Shown here: one piece after another, positions 25,210 to 32,037 of the stretch
How the letters are laid out: every line of letters begins with the position of its first letter
Numbering within the stretch: position 1 is the first letter of the stretch
Origin: an uncultured Bacteroidia bacterium
GTDB lineage: Bacteria > Bacteroidota > Bacteroidia > Bacteroidales > UBA932
Assembly: GCA_902789395.1 (NCBI GenBank)
Contig: CADANY010000012.1
Span: 39,951-103,950, forward strand
DNA length: 64,000 nucleotides
Direction: 5' to 3'
Translations under genes and position numbers: made by a program
The notes under the pieces: model-generated
Databases searched by the model: none
The model's input: the letters and a program-made list of their open reading frames with translations, nothing else
Told to the model about the DNA's origin: nothing

Positions 25210-27586
25210 ATGCTTTGCCGGGTTGCTTTTCTTGGCCCTCATCGCTTGTGGATCAAATGATTATACGCCGAAGGCTCCGCTCAATCCCCTTCGTGCCCCC
25301 GCATATCCCCTGATTACGATCGATCCATATACCAACGCGTGGTCAACGACGGAGAATCTCTTCGATTCAGCCCCGCAGCATTGGACCGGGAAGGATTATC
25401 CCCTGACGGGGCTCCTCTCCATCGATGGGACCGTTTACCGTTTTATGGGAGGAAAGGCTCCGGTCTCCTATTCTGAACTGCTGCCCGGAGCGGCGACCGG
25501 CCCCTGGGCGGGGAAGTATACCTTTACCGATGAGGCGGAGGGATGGACGGATCCGGCTTATAATGACGCTTCCTGGAGCGACGGGGAGGGCGGTTTCGGA
25601 ACACTTTCCAATCGGGGCGGATTCAACCGGACCGCCTGGACGGAGGGTGTAATCCGGGTCCGGCGTCATTTCAATCTGACGGATATACCGGAAAAAGAAG
25701 TCAGTCTGATCGTTACCGGGAACGACCGCGCCTCTTTCTGGATCAACGGAACCCCGGTTTTTTCGACGGAGAGCAGCTGTGAGAATAAGATTATCGATCT
25801 GCCCCAGGGGCTGCTCCGGAAAGGAGAGAATGTGATCGCTGCATCTGCCTTCAATGAGGCCGGCCGTGCCCTTCTCGATGTCGGACTTCTCCTTTCCTCG
25901 GATGCATCGGTCCCGGAGTCGGTCGAGCCGATCCAGGCCCTTGTCGACGTACAGGCGATGAATACAGACTATAGTTTCATCTGCGGCCCAGTCGGTCTGC
26001 GCCTGACTTTTACAGCACCTTTATTCCTTGACAGGCTGGAACTTGTCAGCCGGCCGGTCAATTATATCTCCTATGCGGTAAGCTCTGCTGACGGGAAAAA
26101 ACACGATGTCTCGATTCGTTTCTCAGGATCTCCCAACTGGGCGGTCAATTTTCCCTGGCAGGCCAGTTCGTCCGAGCTGGAAGAAACGGAGCATCTGGTT
26201 ATGACGAAAACCGGCAGCCTTTCCCAGGAAGTCCTTGCCCATAAAGGAGATGATATCCGCATCGACTGGGGCTATTTCCATCTCGCCGGCGACAAGAAAC
26301 TCTATACGGCTTCCGTCGAAGGGAATCAGCCGTCGCTCTCGCGTGATTTGGGAAAAATCAGCCATGCTTCCGGAATGATTATGCTCGGTTATGACGATCT
26401 CTATTCGATCCGTTATTTCGGGAAGGATCTCCGTCCCTATTGGAATCGCGGCGGAGACCGAACGATCGGAGACGAATTTGAAGCGGCCCTTGCTGAGTAT
26501 CCTTCCCTTATGACCGCAGCCCGCCAGTTCGATGCGGATCTTGCGGCGACCGCAGCCGAAAGGGGAGGAAAGAAGTATGCGAATCTCTGCGCCCTTGCTT
26601 ACCGACAGGCTGTCGCAGCCCATAAACTGGTCCAGTCTCCCTCCGGGGAACTCCTTTTCCTTTCGAAGGAAAACAACAGCAACGGGTCGATCGGAACGGT
26701 GGACGTAACCTATCCGTCCGCCCCGCTCTTCCTCAAATATGGCCCTGAACTCGCAAAAGGATTGCTGAATCATATTTTCGAGTATAGCGAGAGCGGCCGC
26801 TGGACCAAGCCGTTCCCTTCGCATGATGTCGGGACCTATCCGGTAGCGGAGGGACAGACCTACTCGCAGGACATGCCGGTTGAAGAGGGGGGTAATATGA
26901 TCATCCTTACCGCGGCTGTTGCGATCCTTACCGGAGATACGGATTATGCAGCGCGCCACTGGAAGACGCTGACGACCTGGGCTGAATATCTCTCAGAATT
27001 CGGCTATGACCCTGAGGACCAGCTCTGTACCGATGATTTCGCAGGACGTCTTGCGCACAATGTCAACCTTTCCGCAAAGGCGATCCTTGCGTTGGGGGCC
27101 TATGGACGCATGGCAGATCTGCTGGGTCATGCTGAGACGGCTTCCGCCTATAATGCCATGGCCCATGAGATGGCGGCAAAGTGGCAGGAGGAAGCTTTCG
27201 AGGGGGACCATTACCGGCTGACCTTTGACGGGGCAGGAACATGGAGCCAGAAATACAATCTGATGTGGGACCATGTCCTGGGTCTTGATATCTTCCCGCC
27301 TGAAGTGATGCGGACCGAACTGGCGTATTACCTGGGCAAGCAGAACCGCTATGGACTCCCGCTGGATTGCCGGATGGCCTATACGAAGACGGACTGGATT
27401 ATCTGGTGCGCCTCGATGGCAGAGGACCGTGAGACCGTCGAGGCGCTGGTCGATCCGGTCTGGGATTTTATGAATGAGACGGTCGACCGGGTTCCGATGA
27501 CCGACTGGCCATGGACGGACAAGCCCAATCGCTGCGGGTTCAAAGCCCGCTCGGTTGTCGGAGGGTACTTTGCACCGCTATTGTAG
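25199..27586 (+). CDS. DUF4965/glutaminase-A-like lipoprotein
   Basis: 795 residues from the ATG at 25199, where a lipoprotein signal begins (lipobox LIAC, Cys17). An earlier in-frame start would lie deep in namZ. Order: the LRAPAYPLITIDPYTNAWS stretch typical of DUF4964 at the mature start, a jelly-roll-like region (GWTDPAYNDASWSDGEGGFG at about 130-150), a DUF5127-like middle, and an (alpha/alpha) toroid from about 460 with GTYPVAEGQ and EEGGNMIIL, matching DUF4965/DUF1793. Such proteins are often labelled glutaminase, but in Bacteroidota they more likely act on glycans or glycopeptides; activity is unproven. Coupled to namZ; terminator at 27697 may serve it. Confidence 0.88.
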   Translation: MKNKCFAGLLFLALIACGSNDYTPKAPLNPLRAPAYPLITIDPYTNAWSTTENLFDSAPQHWTGKDYPLTGLLSIDGTVYRFMGGKAPVSYSELLPGAATGPWAGKYTFTDEAEGWTDPAYNDASWSDGEGGFGTLSNRGGFNRTAWTEGVIRVRRHFNLTDIPEKEVSLIVTGNDRASFWINGTPVFSTESSCENKIIDLPQGLLRKGENVIAASAFNEAGRALLDVGLLLSSDASVPESVEPIQALVDVQAMNTDYSFICGPVGLRLTFTAPLFLDRLELVSRPVNYISYAVSSADGKKHDVSIRFSGSPNWAVNFPWQASSSELEETEHLVMTKTGSLSQEVLAHKGDDIRIDWGYFHLAGDKKLYTASVEGNQPSLSRDLGKISHASGMIMLGYDDLYSIRYFGKDLRPYWNRGGDRTIGDEFEAALAEYPSLMTAARQFDADLAATAAERGGKKYANLCALAYRQAVAAHKLVQSPSGELLFLSKENNSNGSIGTVDVTYPSAPLFLKYGPELAKGLLNHIFEYSESGRWTKPFPSHDVGTYPVAEGQTYSQDMPVEEGGNMIILTAAVAILTGDTDYAARHWKTLTTWAEYLSEFGYDPEDQLCTDDFAGRLAHNVNLSAKAILALGAYGRMADLLGHAETASAYNAMAHEMAAKWQEEAFEGDHYRLTFDGAGTWSQKYNLMWDHVLGLDIFPPEVMRTELAYYLGKQNRYGLPLDCRMAYTKTDWIIWCASMAEDRETVEALVDPVWDFMNETVDRVPMTDWPWTDKPNRCGFKARSVVGGYFAPLL

Positions 27587-27642
27587 CCTGTTTCTGATTT
27601 TTGTTACGAATTTGTAATAAGATGGTCTGTGGTAGAGAAGTT

Positions 27643-27658
27643 TGGCACGATGTTGGCA
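27643..27658 (+). promoter_or_regulatory. Sigma-54 (RpoN)-type promoter
   Basis: TGGCACGATGTTGGCA matches the -24/-12 consensus TGGCACRNNNNTTGCW at all defined positions but one, with the GG (27644-27645) and GC (27656-27657) correctly spaced. A short inverted repeat TTAC...GTAA (27604-27607 with 27614-27617) lies upstream and could be part of an activator site. Transcription would start near 27669. The only thing between there and the terminator at 27697-27730 is about 30 nt of AT-rich DNA. Confidence 0.65.
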
Positions 27659-27668
27659 TAATCTATTT

Positions 27669-27730
27669 CAGACATAAATATTGATACATACAAAATAACG
27701 GAGTCGATCGAGATGATTCACTCCGTTTTT
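27669..27730 (+). ncRNA. Candidate small RNA from the sigma-54-like promoter
   Basis: Inferred only from its boundaries: a predicted start about 12 nt after the -12 GC, and an intrinsic terminator ending at 27730. The product would be about 60 nt, with an AT-rich 5' single-stranded part and the terminator hairpin as its 3' end, a common layout for bacterial regulatory RNAs. No family was recognised. The alternative is that the terminator belongs to the DUF4965 gene upstream and the promoter match is chance. Confidence 0.35.
27697..27730 (+). terminator. Intrinsic terminator
   Basis: AACGGAGT (27697-27704) pairs with ACTCCGTT (27720-27727), followed by a T-rich run. It may end both the DUF4965 transcript and the candidate small RNA. 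Confidence 0.8.
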
Positions 27731-27741
27731 CTTTTTTACGC

Positions 27742-27776
27742 TTTGTTCTTTGCGATGTTGTTTTTTCATATATTTG
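27742..27776 (+). promoter_or_regulatory. Promoter of the DUF1653-TSCPD gene
   Basis: TATATTTG at 27769-27776 is an exact -7 box. TTTG occurs at 27742-27745 (spacer 23) and 27749-27752 (spacer 16), neither ideal. The start codon is 12 nt after the -7 box, so the leader is only about 5 nt. Confidence 0.6.
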
Positions 27777-27788
27777 CAATTGATAATT

Positions 27789-28328
27789 ATGGAGCAGTAC
27801 TACCGCCACTTCCGCAACCGGAAAGTCTATCGTTTCGTGACCTTTGCCACCATTGAGGCGACGGAGGAAGAAGCCGTCGTATACCAGGCCATGTACGGGG
27901 ACCGTAGATACTGGATTCGGCCAAAGACAAATTTCTTTGAGGAAGTCTTGTACGACGGGAAAATGGTTTCCCGGTTCCAGCCCATCCCCCGGAATGAGGC
28001 TATGCAAGAAATTGAAACACCCGTTCAACAAATCAATCATATGCACAACGTAACCAAATTATCAGATACCATAGCTGACGGCATCCGCAGCACATCATTT
28101 GCGACTTGCGGCTTAACCTGTTCCACACAGATTAACATCCAGACCGAAGGCCGTATTATTCGCAGTGTGAAGATCGTCAAAGGCTGCGACGGAAACACCA
28201 AAGGTCTTGCCAGGCTTTGTGAGGGGCGGAAGATCGAGGACGTCATCGGTCTGCTGGAAGGCATTGACTGCAAAGGTCGCGGGACCAGCTGCCCGGATCA
28301 ATTGGCAAGAGCATTGAAAGAACTGTAA
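27789..28328 (+). CDS. DUF1653-TSCPD fusion protein
   Basis: 179 residues from the ATG at 27789. An earlier frame start at 27750 lies upstream of the -7 box. Residues 1-65 match DUF1653 (YYRHFRNRKVYRF, VVYQAMYGDRRYWIRP, VSRFQPI). After a short linker, about 88-179 match the stand-alone TSCPD domain TIGR03905: FATCGLTCSTQINI, VKGCDGNTKGLARL, GIDCKGRGTSCPDQLARAL, with the four conserved cysteines likely to bind metal. The TSCPD domain is also found at the end of some ribonucleotide reductases. The two domains normally occur in separate small proteins; function of either is unknown. Single-gene unit with its own promoter and terminator. Confidence 0.88.
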   Translation: MEQYYRHFRNRKVYRFVTFATIEATEEEAVVYQAMYGDRRYWIRPKTNFFEEVLYDGKMVSRFQPIPRNEAMQEIETPVQQINHMHNVTKLSDTIADGIRSTSFATCGLTCSTQINIQTEGRIIRSVKIVKGCDGNTKGLARLCEGRKIEDVIGLLEGIDCKGRGTSCPDQLARALKEL

Positions 28329-28353
28329 TTATCATTATCGTTTGACATAAGAA

Positions 28354-28387
28354 AAAACCCTGTTCTATGCGTTTAGAACAGGGTTTT
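28354..28387. terminator. Bidirectional terminator between the TSCPD gene and tRNA-Ser
   Basis: AAAACCCTGTTCT (28354-28366) pairs perfectly with AGAACAGGGTTTT (28375-28387). A/T tracts on both sides let it serve the plus-strand gene and the minus-strand tRNA-Ser. Confidence 0.88.
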
Positions 28388-28399
28388 GATTTTGTTTTG

Positions 28400-28487
28400 C
28401 GGAGAAACCGGGATTCGAACCCGGGATACCCTTTTGGGGTATACACGCTTTCCAGGCGTGCCTCTTAAGCCACTCGAGCATCTCTCC
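28400..28487 (-). tRNA. tRNA-Ser, anticodon GGA
   Basis: 88 nt on the minus strand with the long variable arm of class II tRNAs. Acceptor GGAGAGA/TTTCTCC, discriminator G, anticodon stem CACGC/GCGTG with loop CTGGAAA (anticodon GGA), variable-arm stem TATACCC-aaaa-GGGTAT, T-loop TTCGAAT. It reads UCC/UCU codons. Confidence 0.96.
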
Positions 28488-28500
28488 TTTAATGGGACTG

Positions 28501-28530
28501 CAAATATAGGTAATTTTTTTGAATCTGCAA
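28501..28530 (-). promoter_or_regulatory. Promoter of tRNA-Ser(GGA)
   Basis: Minus-strand TATATTTG (28508-28501) with TTG (28530-28528) 19 nt upstream; CAGTCC follows the box as in the other tRNA promoters. Confidence 0.78.
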
Positions 28531-28553
28531 CCGCTTCCTTTCGAAAACTTATT

Positions 28554-31145
28554 CTATAGCTTAACGACCGGGTAGGTTCCTTTTACGGAATCCCCGTCGA
28601 GCACAACGGAATAGGATCCGGGAGGAAGTGACTTCAGGTCAAGGGTGAGCGGGGAGAATGGCCCCGCTTCGGCGGGACCGAAGGAGCGGATTATCGCTCC
28701 GGAAGCGTTGAGAATCCGGATACCGGTCCGCTCTTCCGTCCCCGGCCGGACGGTCAGAATATCCCGGACCGGATTGGGGAAAATATCGACCGGCCGCGAC
28801 GCATCGCGGACAAGAACGGTAAAAGATATCGTCGCACTCTTTCCCCGGAAGTCTGAGGCCACGATGCTGATCGGGGCTGTTCCATAAGCTACAGGCTTGA
28901 TGTTGAGTATGTTGCCGGACACTTCGGCCCTGACGGGCCTGGCTTCAGATCCGAAGTGGATTGCATAGTCCAGCGGGTCTTTGTCGGGATCTGAGAAGAA
29001 GTCCCGCAAGTCGATATGCTCGATTCCGCTCCCGTAGGCTAGAATCCGATTGTCAATCTCTCCTGTTGCCGAAGGGGGATTGTTCATAAGAATTTCGATC
29101 CGGAAAGGCTGTTCCGTTGTATCGTAGGGGTCGCTGACAGATAAGATGCCGTCGTATATCTTTCCATCTTCCATTTCCGGCGCATTGATTACCAAAGTGA
29201 TAATGTCATTTTCACGTGAAGCGGATACCCCCTTCATCTCGGAAAGGGAGTGGGAGAGTGTCTGCTCTTCGGGATCATGGATCCGGAAACGGAGCGTTCC
29301 TTTGCCTTGCGCCGTCAGGGTCAGGGACGTTCCGTCCAACGGGGTGATGACCGGCTTTCGGTTCGGATCCGTCGTCAGGATAATCTGCCTCGAGAGGGCG
29401 GCTTTCCGTCCGGAAACGCTCTCCGTCCCGATCCGGAAATAGTAAGGCGTGGAGAAATCAAGGTCTTCGATCCGAATGGAAACGGGTTCTCCGGTTCTTT
29501 TGCCAGGATTGAACATTGAGATGACGTTCACGCCTTCCGGGACGTTTTCCGGGTTGAGGGAAGCGAGGCTTTCCTTACTGTAGTAGATGTTGAAAAGAAA
29601 ACCGTTTTCAGGCAGATCCCACAGGATCGTCAAGGTCCTTCCTTCTGCGCTGCCGGAGAGGGAGGTAACCGGTGATGGAACCGGATCTTCACCTTTGGAG
29701 AGGGCTGCGAAGGCATCGATGAGACCGGCTCCCAGCCTGCCGGCATAGTCGGGGTTGTGCTCATAGATAACCTCGTCGGCCGAATTCTGAAGAATCCGGA
29801 TCAGTTTTTCGCGGGTAAAACCGGGACCGCCGAAATGGGAAATGACCAGTGCGGCGACTCCTGTTACATGAGGAGCGGCCATCGAGGTTCCCTGTTTCGT
29901 CCCATACGTATTGCCGGTTATCGTGGAATAGATCTTATATCCCTTCTTGGAGTCTCCTCCCGGGGCTGAAATGTCGACCCATTCTCCATAATTAGAGTAA
30001 TATCCTTTAACGTAATCCGCTCCGACGGCGGCCACGGCAAAGACGCTTTCTTCCATGGCGGGGCAGGCCGTGTCTTTTTGCTGGTTTCCCGCAGACACGA
30101 TGATCAGTCCGCCTTTCATCAGACCGTTCTGCTCCCCGTTCTCGTCTACGCCGGCGTAAGTATTGAAGTAATTGACGGCATTTAAGTAGGAACTGGGCGT
30201 GGTCTCCCGGTCGTAACTCCAGCTGCAGTTGATCAGAAGGGCGCCGTTGTCGGCAGCATAGACAAAAGAGTTCGCAGCGCTGCTGGTCCCTGACATCGTC
30301 TGGGTCGTCATAATCCGGACCCCCGTTCCGGGCGATCCGTTTCCTCCTGCAATCCCGCATCCGCCGGTATGGTTCCCGTTGACTGCTGCAATGGTTCCTG
30401 CAACATGGGTACCGTGATCACCAGGCTCGATAATTCCTTTAAAGGCCGTCTTGGCGTCATTGTAGCAGAAATTGTAACCGTAGATATCGTCCACGAATCC
30501 GTTTCCGTCATCATCTACCCCGGGCTTTCCATGCAGCTCTTTCTCATTGGTCCACATATTGGCAGCAAGGTCGTCATGGGTATATTCGACTCCCGTATCG
30601 TTGACGGCTACGATTACCTCCGGGATTCCGGTCGTGATCCCCCAGGCAGGCAGCAGCCGGATGTCGGAACCGGCTTTTTCCCCGGCGACGGAGCCGTCAT
30701 TCCAATAGTGCCATAACCGGAAGGAATCGGGATCATTGAACGGCCAGACAAACTCTTCCGTCCGTTCGACGGGAATAAATTCCGTTTCCCGGATATCCAG
30801 CAGGTCTGAAAGATCGGCCGAGGCCCGGGTCAAAGGTTCTGACGGGTCGAAACTGATGTCGTACCAAAGGTGCAGGCCGGCCTGACGGTGCCTTTCCTCG
30901 AATTTCCCGGCCGGAGGGAAAGTCCTTCTGATCGTATATTGGGGAGCGAGGTCTGCGATTTCTTCCTCGCTGAGTTCATGACCGGAAAGGATCCTGACCA
31001 TTCCCGGCATGCAGTTCCGGATCACCTCCCGGTGCTCCTCAGGCCCTTCCGCGGCAATCGGAAGGGCTTTCTCCCGGGTACAGGAGAACAGGATCAATCC
31101 GGCAAAGATGCCGGTGACACAGAGGGAACGGCACCTAGAATTCAT
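28554..31145 (-). CDS. Subtilisin-like (S8) protease with T9SS-type C-terminal domain
   Basis: 863 residues. Lipoprotein-like signal (LILFSC, Cys22), a propeptide to about 140, then the peptidase with catalytic triad D183 (VNDTGVEYTHDDL), H244 (GDHGTHVAGTIAA) and S421 (GTSMAAPHVTG). A calcium-like loop DDDGNGFVDD lies at 211-220. A fibronectin-III-like domain and a cadherin-like repeat (FFSDPDKDPLDYAI) follow, and the end has the pattern of a type A T9SS sorting domain (DIFPNPVRDILTV, then GSYSVVLDGD and VVKL). Its start overlaps the stop of the PorV-like gene by 11 nt. Probably an exported surface protease; the lipobox together with a T9SS domain is odd. Confidence 0.92.
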   Translation of the reverse strand: MNSRCRSLCVTGIFAGLILFSCTREKALPIAAEGPEEHREVIRNCMPGMVRILSGHELSEEEIADLAPQYTIRRTFPPAGKFEERHRQAGLHLWYDISFDPSEPLTRASADLSDLLDIRETEFIPVERTEEFVWPFNDPDSFRLWHYWNDGSVAGEKAGSDIRLLPAWGITTGIPEVIVAVNDTGVEYTHDDLAANMWTNEKELHGKPGVDDDGNGFVDDIYGYNFCYNDAKTAFKGIIEPGDHGTHVAGTIAAVNGNHTGGCGIAGGNGSPGTGVRIMTTQTMSGTSSAANSFVYAADNGALLINCSWSYDRETTPSSYLNAVNYFNTYAGVDENGEQNGLMKGGLIIVSAGNQQKDTACPAMEESVFAVAAVGADYVKGYYSNYGEWVDISAPGGDSKKGYKIYSTITGNTYGTKQGTSMAAPHVTGVAALVISHFGGPGFTREKLIRILQNSADEVIYEHNPDYAGRLGAGLIDAFAALSKGEDPVPSPVTSLSGSAEGRTLTILWDLPENGFLFNIYYSKESLASLNPENVPEGVNVISMFNPGKRTGEPVSIRIEDLDFSTPYYFRIGTESVSGRKAALSRQIILTTDPNRKPVITPLDGTSLTLTAQGKGTLRFRIHDPEEQTLSHSLSEMKGVSASRENDIITLVINAPEMEDGKIYDGILSVSDPYDTTEQPFRIEILMNNPPSATGEIDNRILAYGSGIEHIDLRDFFSDPDKDPLDYAIHFGSEARPVRAEVSGNILNIKPVAYGTAPISIVASDFRGKSATISFTVLVRDASRPVDIFPNPVRDILTVRPGTEERTGIRILNASGAIIRSFGPAEAGPFSPLTLDLKSLPPGSYSVVLDGDSVKGTYPVVKL

Positions 31146-32028
31146 AACCGATGCCGGCCGTCAGGGTGTTCCCGATAATTTCGTTGAAAGTCAGGAAGCT
31201 TACGTCCAGATGGACCCCCGAGAACTTTACACCGGCTCCCAACGAGACATAGGTCGGGATAGGGGCAGCCTGCCCTCCGACATGGGCGCCGGCGCGGACA
31301 AAGACCATCTCTTTATATCCATACTCTGCGCCGAGTGCTCCGCCGAGTCCCCCGGCAAGATAATAATCCGCATCAACTGCGGCGTTGATGATTCCCTCTC
31401 CAAGGTCATAATGATATCCGGCGCCGATTCTGACAGACGTCGGCGGAAGATGGTTGTTCGATCCTGCAATCTCATCGGCAACACCGGTCCCGAGCGAGGC
31501 GATTCCGCCGGTCAGGGTAAGCCCGTTTGTCCGGTAGACCAGGAGGAGGTCTCCGGCAATGGTGCTGTAGGAATTCTTTGCCGTCAGTTTTTCAGAAGCG
31601 AACCGGACGGTTGCGCCGATTCCGAGAGACTCTGTGAACCGGAAACCGATTCCCAGTCCCGCCATCATCTCATTGGGCGAAAACGTCCCTCCGGGGGCTC
31701 CGGAAGCATCTACGATGGTATAAGGTTTCCCCATCTGATAGGCGCCCAAGGCCGTAATTCCAAGTTTTTCCCCCACTTTGATTCCGGCGAGAAGGTTGAA
31801 ATGATTGCTCCCGACCGTCCGTGGTGCCCATAGCTGATAGGACGCGACGACATTGCTGGAGGACGCGAACGGGAGGATTCCCGGATTGTATAGCGGAGAA
31901 ACGGATTCTGCGCCGCCCATGGCAGCCGTGACCGGATTCCGGTCGATCCGCATGAAGGGCATCGCCGGCTGGGCAAGGGCTGCAAGGCCGGTCAGCAAGA
32001 ATGCAGCAAGGGTTATGATCTTTTTCAT
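31135..32028 (-). CDS. PorV/PorQ-family outer-membrane barrel
   Basis: 297 residues, signal peptide ending LAALAQ. The mature start FMRIDRNPVTAAMGGA, with LYNPGILPFASSSNV and YQLWAP, fits the PorV/PorQ (FadL-like) opening motif. The rest is alternating amphipathic strands ending in an aromatic residue (TAGIGYEF), as outer-membrane barrels do. In T9SS, PorV carries cargo from the translocon to the PorU sortase and PorQ is part of the attachment complex. This copy lies between two proteases with T9SS-like tails, 9 nt after one and overlapping the other, so a role in their export is a strong inference. Which paralogue it is cannot be settled here. Confidence 0.82.
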   Translation of the reverse strand: MKKIITLAAFLLTGLAALAQPAMPFMRIDRNPVTAAMGGAESVSPLYNPGILPFASSSNVVASYQLWAPRTVGSNHFNLLAGIKVGEKLGITALGAYQMGKPYTIVDASGAPGGTFSPNEMMAGLGIGFRFTESLGIGATVRFASEKLTAKNSYSTIAGDLLLVYRTNGLTLTGGIASLGTGVADEIAGSNNHLPPTSVRIGAGYHYDLGEGIINAAVDADYYLAGGLGGALGAEYGYKEMVFVRAGAHVGGQAAPIPTYVSLGAGVKFSGVHLDVSFLTFNEIIGNTLTAGIGYEF

Positions 32029-32037
32029 TGTTTTCTT

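Noticed and set aside
27713..27853. 46-codon open frame with a hydrophobic start across the terminator and the DUF1653 gene start
   Set aside because: It overlaps the terminator hairpin, the next promoter and the real gene in another frame; no ribosome site.
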